A DNA stretch of 64,000 nucleotides. Origin: Neurospora crassa OR74A. Taxonomy: Eukaryota; Ascomycota; Sordariomycetes; Sordariales; Sordariaceae. The translations under genes were made by a program, and so were the position numbers. Location of the stretch: assembly GCF_000182925.2 (NCBI RefSeq), contig NC_026503.1, forward strand, positions 3,348,001 to 3,412,000. The letters run 5' to 3'. This document shows positions 43,601-54,367 of the stretch, in pieces. The notes beneath the pieces are model-generated. The model was not told where the DNA came from. It did no database searches and saw only the letters and a list, made by a program, of their open reading frames with translations. Position 1 is the first letter of the stretch. Each line of letters starts with the position of its first letter.

Positions 43601-46231
43601 GGAAGGCAGAAAGAGTGAGTGAGGGGACTGCCTCAACGCGGGGCAGCGGGCGCACCCTCCATCTGCTATTTTGTTTCAACCAACGCCCGCCCAAAGGGGG
43701 CCCAAAGCTGAAAACCTCAACACCATGAATTGTTTGGCGTCGGTGACATCGTGGGCTTCAAGCAGTTCATCTTGTCACTCATCAAACCCGGTTGATGATC
43801 CTTCATTTCCAGTCCTCCCTCCCCAAGCGCGGGCTTCTTAGATGATGCGCGCGCTTGTTGACCCCCGCCCGTCTCAACTGCCTCCACTCCACAGCATATC
43901 CCCGCGCTAGCCACGCGCTACACTACGCTAAACCGCCCTTCCTTGACAGCGGCACTGGCAATCGCTGACAGCTTTCTTGGCACGGGCTCGACTGGACGAC
44001 AATTAAGTAACTTTAAACTCGACACCACTTTTGGAACATCACAAGTTCCTATTTTGGTCACTTCCCCATCACCACCTGATGGTTTCCAACGGGAAAACGA
44101 ACGCCTCCATGCGTTGAGTTACCCATCCGTCTGCTTGCTTACCCTTCTTGGACTCCAGATCGACACGGTCCCCCCACCAGGGCACCACCATCTCCACCAC
44201 CCCCGAGTCCAACGACCTACACTACAGACAGACATAAGCATACAAATACCCAGACAGAGGCTGGCTGGCTGGTTTCAGACCTCGCAAACTCTTCCTCGGA
44301 CGGCAATGCAACCGCTTGTCTTTCTGTCCACGATTGGGCACCCTACCCGAGTATCCCCTCCTTCATCGAGGCCGCGGTCTTCCTCCACCCGTTCCGACCA
44401 CCCATCAACCTCCTCTTCCTCCGCTGCCGCGTCTGGAACGGACAGTGGCGGTGCTGAACTGTTGGATATCCGGAAGGTATAGGAGGGCGCACGCAGTAAG
44501 CTACAAATCCAAGTCTGATGCGCGGCCACCGGCAGGACAAACTCATCCTGCTTTGTCAGCTGTCGGATATCTTTTGTCATTCATCATGTTCATTTGCCTC
44601 TTTGAGTTGTGAATCTCAACATAGTCTGCTTTGACCAAGAAAGAGAGAAGCTATCACCATCCTATCAGCGCCTGATGACGTGGTCTAGGCGAGCACACTT
44701 CACTGCAATACTGCAATGTTCAAGTCAAAACCCCCCCTTTTCGGTGTTGTATCCCGTCCGGTGAGGCGTCAAAGAGTGCAACATTCAACACGGCCGGCAG
44801 CTTCAATATTGATGATCAGCATGCCATTGACGCAGTGACCAAAGGCCGAACCACGGGTCGTTGGTAAGGCCGGTCTGCCTCACTTGCCTGATCCGTCTAT
44901 GATTGATGCCATGCGGAAGAAGTCACCAGCTGTATCTCGCAGAAAAGCTCATGACGTGGCTATGAATGCCCTCAAAATTATTCGTCCTTGGTGGGCCATT
45001 CCGCTTCCCTGCCGTCTTACTTGCCTCTGCCGCGATCCATTGATCCAGAGGCACAATCGCCCAACAAAGTATGCTCATGGACAGTTTCTTCTGAGGTCGA
45101 ATCCGGGAACATCCCGCTCCAGTGATCGCAATTGGTAGTGGCAGAAGTATCTCTGGCCCAGTCCTATTGGTTACGCCTTGGGATTCAAGTGAACCATTCA
45201 ATGTCACTTCGGCTGAAGTTGAAAGAAATAAAACCCTTCCATTAGTTCAAACACACGGGATGCCGCTCCAGAAAAAATCAGATCAAGTAGTTGATGGCAA
45301 CGGTCAAATGACAGCGCAATTGGCGCCATGGCAAATAAACGCCATGACAACCTCGGCATGACTTGCTACAACCCAACAATAGACTACACAAGGATGATGC
45401 TCCGATTACCCTGTTCTCCCCTTCTTCGGTGATATTCCTCCTTGCTTCCCTCCCAGTTTCTTGTAAATCCCTTCCCTTCCTATCCCTCCGGTACCACAGA
45501 GCTATGTCAAGCCTTTCGTGTAACTTCTCCGGGATACGTCTTGTGGAACCTAAGTCCCTGAGTCCTTCGGGCATTGGCACCAAAGGCGGCGGCTCAGTCC
45601 GAGACCCTGTCTTTCTTCAAGTGCCCTGCCATATCATCAAGCTGTGAAACCTGAATGTGGGCAAAGAAAGCGGGGGTTCTTGTGTAACACGCTTCCCCTG
45701 CCTCTGGTGTTTACATTAAGTCTTCGGGTCTGGACATGGAAACCAGCGAGCGGCTGGCCGATGGCGCCCTGAGGGGCTCGAATATGCAATGTGGCTACCC
45801 GTCTGACCTCTGGTACTAGGCGTCCTGTTCCTTGATAGGAGATCTATGAAGATGAATGTGTCTTGGGTTCGTCACCTGGCGCCTGCCGAAGAAACTTGGT
45901 CTAAGAGCTAGAGCGGTAGGCGCCGTGAGTCTATTCTATCTTCAGGCACTTCACATGTGATCCAACAGGCTTCAACCTAGCGCAAGTCAGCAGATCATGC
46001 CCGTCCGTTCGGTTCTCTCATGGCGAGGCATGAAATTCGAAATGATTCCGCATCTTCGTCATGTGAGTAATTTTATCGAACCGTTTCATAGTTAAGCCAT
46101 TGAAACACTAGTGAGTTATGAAAGAAAGAAAAAGGCAAACAAACGTGCAAAACGACGTTCATGGCTCGCAGAAAGAAATGGTTTGCAAATGACAGATAAC
46201 ATTATCAAAAGACCACAATAATAGAGGGGAA

Positions 46232-46234
<3 letters not shown>

Positions 46235-46286
<52 letters not shown>
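46235..46286. repeat. (AC)26 dinucleotide microsatellite
   Basis: Perfect AC repeat of 26 units. Frames across it on the minus strand (Cys-Val repeats) are artefacts. Confidence 0.92.
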
Positions 46287-46288
<2 letters not shown>

Positions 46289-46980
46289 CTCCCACAGTCC
46301 CCAGAACAGTCACGATCAAAAACGAAATTAAGCTTCCGCCACCAGGCTCTTCGTAAGATCCCCGAAATACCCCGAAGTGATAAATCTTGATTCAGGTCTT
46401 CCAAGCTATGTCGCACAAGTCCGCAAACATTGAGGACCCCAATCCATACTCTCTAGACCAGACCAGACCGCATCGACCCCCGCCCTCCTTAGAGGTAAGG
46501 TCTACAACCCGCCAAACAACGGCTTCAATCGCCTTTCATTGCCTCAAGAACAAACCGAGGCATGAACAGAACAGAAAGATAGAACGCTTGCAGTCAGCAC
46601 AGTATAGTTAGCGAGCCGGAGCCAACTTCAGATTCAGTCAAGTAAGCAAGGTAATGCGAAAAAATCCAACATGGAAATACTTAGGATCGGGTCACCGCTT
46701 TTTATCCTAGGATTTGGCTTGGGCACTGACTCGAAGGACTGGGTTCTAAATATTGGGGATGGGGGTCCCAAGTCTCACGTCTGTTCAGTGACACTTTTCT
46801 TTTTCAAGCGTAGGTAAGAGCCTACGGACGTAGATAGCCAAAGGCGGGGAAACGTGAACGGGCTTTCTACTTGACGAAAAAGATCCTACGCCGCGTTCGT
46901 GCATGACTGCCGTATAGTTCGTGACATGCTGGGTTCCGTCTTAGTGTGAGAAGTAACTGTTCTGGCTTTTCTTACGCTGA

Positions 46981-46983
<3 letters not shown>

Positions 46984-47031
<48 letters not shown>
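46984..47031. repeat. Poly-A run (48 bases)
   Basis: Uninterrupted A homopolymer, about 540 bp past the Tfc4 stop codon. No element body or target-site duplication was recognised beside it. Confidence 0.9.
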
Positions 47032-47034
<3 letters not shown>

Positions 47035-47570
47035 TCGAGAGGACGAAAGGGACAAGACTGAAGTGGGCAGATATGAGTGGCATTCGAGGATGGCTTCGTT
47101 GTAAACCTTCCGCTTCATTAATCGTCGTTCTTCCCCGCAATTGTCCAGAAGACGATGCGGAAGAAACCATAACGGCGAAGGGAAGGTGTTAATGTGGTTG
47201 GAAGGTAGTGATACCCCCTCAATATTCCTTGTGAGACTTGGTAGTGGACAGTTTGTTATCTGATTGCTTCGTTTGTATACCTACCTAACTTTGATGCAAT
47301 AGGCCATCATCCATCTTTACAAGCTTCCCGATACCTGCCTACCCACCACCATACCTACCATACCTATGCTACCTTGTACCATGCTACCGTACCATACCAT
47401 ACCGTATATCTTATGCTACCTCTACCTAGACAAAGCAAAACGCGGCCATTTTCAATTCTCAACGCTCTCTCTCTCTCTCCCTTGCTCCCCTTTCTCCCTT
47501 CCTCCTAACAGCCAGCTAGTAACCTAACCTTCCACTCGCTCACCTTTTTCTTACCTACTTTTGTACTCGC

Positions 47571-50500
47571 TCACTCTAAAACTAACCACCGCTCCGCCAC
47601 CGCCTTGGCGCCCTTCACGTCCCCCAACAAAAAACACATACACCTCACATTATACGCCGCCTCCACCACCAACGTCTCCTCCCACCTACTCCTTTTCTCT
47701 GCAGTACTCTCCTCCTCCCCTTCCTGATTCCTATTCCTAACCCTCTCAGCCTCCTCCAACACCCGTCTATAAAATCCTCCTGCAAGATTCCCCAATCCAA
47801 TCAAACTATACGCCCTCCCCATATTGAAATGAGCCTCCATCTTCTGTCCTATGGTAGCCGTGGGATCTTCCTCGGTACGATTGCGGTAGTATCGGAACAG
47901 GAAAGCGAAGCCCTGGGTGAGTAGGTATTGGCGGTTGGTGGCTTGTCTCTTGAGGGCGTAGTGCACGTAGGCGAGGCCGATGGAGAGGTTGATGAGTGGG
48001 TTCTCCGGGTCCAAGGATGCGGCGCGCGCAAAGTACGAGAGCGCATACGAGTACGAGGTGGTTGTGAAGAGGATGTGGCCGTAGATTGTCAAAAGGGCTA
48101 CGTCGAGGGTGATGTCACCTGCCGGCGGTGGTGGGTGTTGTTGGGGGTTATCAAGGGTAATGACGTCGTTGTTGTTGGATTCGGATTGTTGTTGGGAAGC
48201 TGTTGTGAGTGGTGCGGCGACAAGGTCACCACCGCGGGATCGGGATTTGAGGGGCGATTGTTGCTGCGATTTGGAAGGTGATCTTTGTGATGCTGCTGGC
48301 GGGGGAAATTCGTCCTGGCCGCCGTTCTGGCGCATGACAAGGGCATCCATCGTCTTGATCTGCCTAAGAATGAATTTTTGCGCTGGACCCGAGGTGTACC
48401 AGCTTACAGGCGTCTGGCAGGTCCGGCACATGGCGGCGAACATCCGGTACGAGTCGGTGCCGGGCAGGTAGTCGCGCATGAAGTAACGGGCGATGGCCAC
48501 GCAGGTTTCTTCGTCGCCGGCGTACACGGCGCACGACGCCCACGCGACGTGGATGAGATATGTCGAATCCGTAGCAGTCCAGACTACGGAGTCGCGGGCG
48601 GCGTGGCAGACGACGTAGGCCTCGCGGTGTTGGTTTTGTCTGACAAGCGCAAAGGCGAGGGAGAGGAAGATGTCCAGCCAGGCGGAAAAGGGGATGCCGC
48701 GATGTGCAGAAGGGAACTTGAGGAGGCGAGCCTTCGACGCGGCAGGGATATTATCTGTGCCATCGCCGTTCTCGGGGTTGAGGCCTTGACGGAGACGTTC
48801 GGCCATAGCCGCCAGCTTCAAGTTCCTAGACGGCACGGCAGCACCGCCACCACCGGTGCCACCAAGTCCCAGATACTTGACGTACTTGTCCCAGGGGTAG
48901 AACTCCTTGAAGGAGCGGAAGTCTTCGACGAGGTCCCTGGCGGCACGTGTCCAGTTCTGAATGGCTTCAGAGTCGTCGCTGTGGAACGCACGCTCTTGCA
49001 GCTCCTGCACGATTTCATAGTTCTTGGTCGCCACCTTGGTGCGTTCAAGATCCACCTGTTTGCGCTTCTCCGCGTTGATGAGACGGCGTGGGACGTACTT
49101 CTTCGGGTTGTTGGGGTCTCTCGGCCTGTTGGGGTCTCTCGGTTTGCGTGGCTTCCTGGGACCGGTAGCTCTGCGACGCTTTCTCTTGGGGACCAGATTC
49201 CCTTCTTGGTCAAGGGTGTACTGGTTGGCCTCGAGGTTCATAGCATCTCTGACCAAAAGGAAAGCTTCTTCGCGACCTTCCCGATCCGAAACGTGCTCGT
49301 ACATATTGGCGAGGCAAACTCGAGCCTCAATGTTATCCTCATCATCCTCAATAGCGGCAATGAAGCGTTCTTCGGCGGCAGACTTATCGCCCAAGGCCAT
49401 GTGACATCGACCGAGGCTTACGAGGATGTCTGCATCCATCGAGATATCGCCAGCCTGGTTGGCGATCTTTTCGTATAAGCTGAAGAACTGCAACGCCTTC
49501 GCCGGGGATTCATTATCCAGCAGGGCATTACCAATATCCTTCAGACAATCGGGGAAATCGTAAAAGTCTTCAACCGCCGTGTCCGCCGACGGGTCCAACG
49601 ACGTCAGATGCTTCTCTGCCTCGTAAATGTCCCCCATCTTCATCCTGAAGACGTACAGCCTAGCCCTCAAATCCACAGGCAATGCCCGTCCGTACTGCAC
49701 CGGCGAGAACCGTCCCGGTTCATAGTCCTCGCACAACTCCCTCCTCTCATCATCCTCATCCCACTCTCTATCCTCACCCGGCCAGCGATCCCAGAACTCC
49801 TCTGCCCTCCGGCCCAACTTCCACCTCGCGACCCTCTTCAGCTCCGCCGCGCCTTGCTCCCACTGCTCCAGTATCGTGAAGAACTCGAGGTAAATTCTCA
49901 AATCACTCCACTCAAACTCACCTTCCATCGCCTCATACACCTCATCACCCTGGCTCCACAAATACTCAATGATATGTCGATACGCCGCCTTGGCCGCCTC
50001 CGCATTCTTTCTCGGATCCCTCCCATCCAGCGCCGCCTCCGCGAGGTTTCTCACGGTTCGAATATTTAACGGCTGCACCTTGAGCGCCCTCAAATACTGC
50101 GCCAACGCCAGGTGACTCTGGCCAAGTTGCATCAGCGCATCCGCCTTCCCCGTCCTTGCCTCCACGTTCTGCTTATCCGCCTGCAACGCCTGCGAGTAGC
50201 ACATAACCGCTCTTTCCAGCGCCAGTTTCCGACGGGGGTCGGTGTCATCCATCATGTCGACCCCGTACAAGCAGTAGAGCGCCACGTTCATCCAGTGGCG
50301 CGCGTCCTTGGGGATCAGCCAGGCGCCCGAAATCAAGCACATGGTCGCCGCTTCGCGGTTACCAAGTTCCTCGTGAATGAGAGAGAGTAGGTTCCAGGCT
50401 TGTGGCGTTGCGGGGCGCTGCCGGATGATCTCCTTGACCATGTTGATCGCTTCTTGGTACTCGCGGCGGTCGAAGGCCGTGCGGGCCGCGGCGATGCGGA

Positions 50501-50999
50501 TTTGGATTTCCGGAGGAGGACGCGGAGGCTTGCGAGGGCCGAGTTTTCGACGGGGCCTGGAGGGCCTGGGTGCTGGTGCGGAGGGAGCCACGGTTGTGGT
50601 GCTTCCATCTTTAAGGCTGTTGTTAATCTGTTTCGACATCGACTTTGAGACGCCAGGGAGGACTGTGTAAGCAGCTGAGGGGAGGTCGGCACGGTGTTCA
50701 GCTAACCATGCGTCGCGGACGGTTTCGAATTTGTGAATTTCGGCACGGATCTCTTCGGTATCAGAGTCTATGAATTCCTCTTCGGGATCGACAAAGCCGT
50801 CCTGCATCTGTTCGTCGTCGAGATCGTAGTCGTCAAGGCCGTCCATTTGATCATCATCTCCAGCCATGAGCTCAGGGTCCAGTGGTATGTCGTCGTCGTA
50901 CTGGTTGTAGAAATAGGCGGCACTATGAACGCCGCTTTGCCCATCGCCAGCATAGTGAGCTGGCGAATTATCGTCGATATCCATTATGTCGTCGTCCAT
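47571..50999 (-). CDS. TFC4: TFIIIC subunit tau131 (Tfc4/Sfc4), TPR protein
   Basis: Single intronless frame of 1142 aa. The N-terminus is acidic (residues 1-90, many Asp), followed by a basic linker (RPSRPRRKLGPRKPPRP). TPR array 1 starts at about residue 165 (AARTAFDRREYQEAINMVKE, then TPQAWNLLSLIHEELGNREA) and runs to about 610. A basic insertion rich in Pro, Arg and Lys (about residues 650-685) separates it from a second TPR set towards the C-terminus (ALSYFARAASLDPENPLINL near 1015, then MGRAYSLIGLGNLAGGFYRR). This order matches yeast Tfc4, the tau-A subunit that binds the A box and recruits TFIIIB (Brf1, Bdp1) to tRNA and 5S genes. The length is slightly above the yeast protein (1025 aa). 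The antisense strand also has long open frames, which are shadows of this gene. Confidence 0.95.
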   Translation of the reverse strand: MDDDIMDIDDNSPAHYAGDGQSGVHSAAYFYNQYDDDIPLDPELMAGDDDQMDGLDDYDLDDEQMQDGFVDPEEEFIDSDTEEIRAEIHKFETVRDAWLAEHRADLPSAAYTVLPGVSKSMSKQINNSLKDGSTTTVAPSAPAPRPSRPRRKLGPRKPPRPPPEIQIRIAAARTAFDRREYQEAINMVKEIIRQRPATPQAWNLLSLIHEELGNREAATMCLISGAWLIPKDARHWMNVALYCLYGVDMMDDTDPRRKLALERAVMCYSQALQADKQNVEARTGKADALMQLGQSHLALAQYLRALKVQPLNIRTVRNLAEAALDGRDPRKNAEAAKAAYRHIIEYLWSQGDEVYEAMEGEFEWSDLRIYLEFFTILEQWEQGAAELKRVARWKLGRRAEEFWDRWPGEDREWDEDDERRELCEDYEPGRFSPVQYGRALPVDLRARLYVFRMKMGDIYEAEKHLTSLDPSADTAVEDFYDFPDCLKDIGNALLDNESPAKALQFFSLYEKIANQAGDISMDADILVSLGRCHMALGDKSAAEERFIAAIEDDEDNIEARVCLANMYEHVSDREGREEAFLLVRDAMNLEANQYTLDQEGNLVPKRKRRRATGPRKPRKPRDPNRPRDPNNPKKYVPRRLINAEKRKQVDLERTKVATKNYEIVQELQERAFHSDDSEAIQNWTRAARDLVEDFRSFKEFYPWDKYVKYLGLGGTGGGGAAVPSRNLKLAAMAERLRQGLNPENGDGTDNIPAASKARLLKFPSAHRGIPFSAWLDIFLSLAFALVRQNQHREAYVVCHAARDSVVWTATDSTYLIHVAWASCAVYAGDEETCVAIARYFMRDYLPGTDSYRMFAAMCRTCQTPVSWYTSGPAQKFILRQIKTMDALVMRQNGGQDEFPPPAASQRSPSKSQQQSPLKSRSRGGDLVAAPLTTASQQQSESNNNDVITLDNPQQHPPPPAGDITLDVALLTIYGHILFTTTSYSYALSYFARAASLDPENPLINLSIGLAYVHYALKRQATNRQYLLTQGFAFLFRYYRNRTEEDPTATIGQKMEAHFNMGRAYSLIGLGNLAGGFYRRVLEEAERVRNRNQEGEEESTAEKRSRWEETLVVEAAYNVRCMCFLLGDVKGAKAVAERWLVLE

Positions 51000-52383
51000 C
51001 TTGAGCTATAGGACCTTGCCTGGACGTGATCTGTTTGGATATTATCCGCGATGTTCGATGTCCTGACTTTTTCCTGAGAGGATCGCAAAGCAGGCACTCG
51101 TCTAGTGAGCTAAAAGGGTCCCGTTGGCGCGTGTCTTTGCGTCTAGAGCAATTGTCTCGGTCCGTAGGCTCAAAAGTCAAGATCGCCTCACGCCCCAGTC
51201 CTGGTTCACGCAGAACGTCCAATTCGCCGATTCCTAGACCGTTGGACCAGACCGATTCCTCAGTTCCCAAAGTTCAATGATTCGGTAGACTCCATCAGTG
51301 GCTGTAGTTTCGATGGCAATTATGGGCGATGCCAATGATGTGTTGATACGCGAGCTGGTTGAGTGATAGATAATAAATCTCGGCGGGTATCGTGTACCGT
51401 TTTTTTTTAAGAGGTCGAAGAGCAGACAAGAAGGCCGGCCTGTGCTGCAAGATGCGGACTGTGAGGCCTTTCCTGAAATGCCGCTACTAGAGTTGCGTAG
51501 GACCGTAAACAGCTTTCGGATTAGTCCAGGTATAGTTTTGCGATAAATCAGTGTACCAAGCTGAGATCGATGTTGGGATGTTGATGAGGGTTTGATGTGA
51601 ATGTGAAGATGATGGAGTCGTGAAAGACGGATTGGTCGTCGAAAATTGAAATCTTGGCCAATCAAAGCAAGCCCTTTTCCTGGGACCCACTTTAAGACAG
51701 GCCTTTTGGCAACGACAACCTTCCAATACGTTTCATCCTGGACCACGACGGTAAGGACACTTGAAGCCATCTAAAGCACAGTCCCCTTCCACTCAAGAGA
51801 AGGCATCGTTATAAGATCGATGAAACTTCTTCGCTCTTCACTATACTATGTTCTATCACGCACTTTTCTCATCAAATCAACTACGTATTCCAGGCTTGGG
51901 ATCTGGGCTTTCACTGCCGCAAATTCCGTATCGCAACGGCTGCCACTGATATTTCACGTTGTATACGTTCGCGTACCTAATTATCTTCACCTGGTTCCTC
52001 ATAATACCCTTCAGATGTGTTTGTTTGATTGCCTAGACATGTGAAAATGAGTGGGAATCATTGTTGCCCATCAACTCAGCTCTACTCAAAAAAAAAAAAA
52101 GATCTGCCTCCTGTCCCCATATATAGGTAACAAAGATATTGCATTTTGGACATTAAAACAGAGCGAAAGAGAGAAAGAAAGAAATCGGGTTGTCAGTAAC
52201 TCCTACCAGCTGCACCATCATATATCCCGACCGCGATCACGGCAAACCCCAACACTTCTTCCCTGCGTGATCAGTGACAAGCTATGCTTGAAGTACCTTG
52301 TTGTTGGCGAGTCCAGTGGGCGCCTATCTCGGGTGTGCGGGGGTGCCATCTATCCTGTATCTCTAGCACAACAGCCGTCAATG
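51000..52383. other. Intergenic region, no supported gene
   Basis: Upstream of Tfc4 and downstream of Vts1. Frames at 51234-51770 (minus) begin at near-cognate codons and lack domains. A short A run lies near 52088. Confidence 0.5.
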
Positions 52384-54367
52384 CTAGATTTTGCCTTCTT
52401 TTTTGGCCTCTGCACTAGGTTGTCAGCTTTTGATCCACTTGAGCTCGTACGGAATTACAAGACATACCCTTGACTTGTTCAAAGACCTTGAGCATCTTGC
52501 GTCTAGCACCCAAAGCATTGACACCACGCTCCTCCAGCTGCTTGTCGTCCAGCTCAATCAAGTCCGTCCACTTCATGTCCTTCAAGTTGTCTGTGTACTT
52601 GTGCAGACGCAGGCTCCGCAGCCAGCTAGGGATATCCTGCAGGAGAGTAGGGTCGGTAGGATCCTCGGGCGGCTTCGAGCTGCCTCTCCGACCACGCGGA
52701 GAGCGGCCACGGTTGATTTCAGAATGGTCCGAAAGATAGCCCTCTGCGTGATGACCGCCCAGGTTGAATTGACCCATCATTGGAACCAGTCCATTGTTGA
52801 TCAAGCCGGGTGCACCGCCGTCATACGCACTGAGGAAGCCATTATTCTGCGGCGAAGTAAACTGCAGCGCCGAGCCGTAGTTGGGCATCGCAATACCGGG
52901 TGAGGTGGGGCGTGAACGATGACCGCCAAAGCCGCCAAGACCCTGTTGCAGGCCTTGTTGTTGTTGCTGCTGAAGCGCCAAAACATGGTCGTGGCTCAAG
53001 ACCTGCCCGTGCTCGTTGATCATGACCACATTGGTGCTCGGAATTCCCTGAGGGCCCGGCGATAGGGGATGCTGAGCGTGACTCTGGCCAGGTGCCCCGT
53101 CGTTGGAACGAGCACGACGATAGCGGCGAGCGTCGTCCAAAGCAAAGCGATTGTTTACCGTTGAGAGTGCGGCCAGCTTCATTGCTGTCGCGTTGGCTAC
53201 CATATCGGCGTTGTTTCCTTGCGTTTGGCCGAAAGTTGGAACCATGGGCGTGTTGACCATCGAGGCCCAGTTACCACTAGAAGTGTAGGGGGATAGCAGC
53301 GGGAGCTCGGTCAGCTGCGGCTCAGCCGCGGTGAGGGTCGTGCTCTGGATGTTTGTGTTGCTGCTCAGCTGCGGAGGGCGAGGGGAGCGCAAACCACCGG
53401 CCGACGGCGGAGGTTGCACAAATTGGCCCATCGGAGTCTGGCCGGTGGACGACTTGGGCCGAGAAGTGTCGCTGGGACCCCACGGAGAGGCCGGGTTTTG
53501 TCCATTGATGTCATCCTTGGGGCCGGAAACCGTGGGGGCAGCGAGGGAGTTGCGGTTGTCAACCAGGCTGTTACGGTTCGAAGGCGGAGGGTTGCCTGTC
53601 TGCTGCGTGAATTTGGCCTTCTCCGTCGCAATGGCCGCAACAGCATCCGGGAACATGGTATTGATTGTGGTCTGATCCAGACCCGAGTGTCTCTTGTTGG
53701 CACCGCCACTGGGGCGGGCAAGGGAGTTACGGGCCGAACCCACTTCCAGCTTGCCCATGGCATCACTCAAGCGGCTCGACATGGGATCTAGGGATAATGA
53801 AGATATGGAGTCAGCATGGCATTTAACAGTAATGGGGCAGTTGCACGAACCCTTGTCAAAGTTAGCAGGGGACAAAACTCCCGACATGGGGTGGTTCTTG
53901 CCCATCTGCTGAAGGACCTGAATGAAGAAACGGATCTGAACCTGAGTAGTCTGCTGAAGCAGAGCATACAGGGCAGCTGTGCGCTCAGCTTCGCTAAGGA
54001 CGCGGAACCACTGTTCAATAGCGCTGAGCTCATCCTTGAAATCCTGATCAAGCGTAGCGGCGGCCATCTCCTCGAGGGTGGTCTCATATTGATCGATGTC
54101 GGCAATCCACTGCTGGGCCAGCTTGTCTTGAGGATCCAGCTCGGCATTGCCCTGCACCTGGCCGGACTGCGGCTGGCCGTAGAAGTCCGACGACGGGCGG
54201 ATTCGGCTTGCGGCGGCCTGGGCGCCGGTGAGAGCGGCTACATCGGCAGAGGCGCGAAGGCCATGGTTGGAGCCAATGGCACGGGAAGAGGGGGGCCTCA
54301 GAGAAGAGACGTTGCTAGCCTCGGGGGTGCTGTTGCGGTTGCTCATGATGTTGGACATATTGAGCAT
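52384..54367 (-). CDS. VTS1: Vts1/Smaug-family SAM-domain RNA-binding protein
   Basis: Three exons, 53851-54367, 52468-53787 and 52384-52409, give 620 aa. Intron 1 (63 bp; weak GTTCGT donor, GCTGAC branch, CCTAG acceptor) joins ANFDK to DPMSSRL; intron 2 (58 bp; GTATGT donor, GCTGAC branch, GCAG acceptor) leads to a short last exon, EAKKEGKI. The N-terminal conserved helices cover about residues 75-165 ([36 protein letters not shown]). The middle is long, disordered and rich in Asn, Ser, Pro and Gln, with a polyglutamine stretch. The SAM domain is at about residues 554-612 ([33 protein letters not shown]), with the basic residues that bind Smaug hairpins. Vts1 recruits the Ccr4-Not deadenylase to target mRNAs. 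The start at 54367 is the first ATG; MSN... four codons in is an alternative. Confidence 0.93.

Larger units (their letters stand above)
40607..47570. other. Gene-poor stretch of 7 kb
   Basis: No frame on either strand shows a recognised domain or a convincing exon series. The most protein-like pieces overlap in two frames at about 44084-44482 (plus): a 130-codon frame without ATG, and an ATG frame at 44305-44482 (begins MQPLVFLSTIG, Ser-rich) that closes just after a GTATAG. Microsatellite and homopolymer runs occur at 46235 and 46984; a pyrimidine-rich segment lies at 41940-41975 and a TACC/CCATA-type cluster at 47365-47410. It may hold non-coding transcripts or long UTRs. Confidence 0.5.

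Noticed and set aside
46116-46416. Cys-Val repeat open frames
   Set aside because: Created by the (AC)26 microsatellite.
48378-49478. 366-codon plus-strand frame opposite Tfc4
   Set aside because: It is the antisense shadow of a well-supported TPR gene, has no domain, and reflects codon bias of the minus-strand gene.
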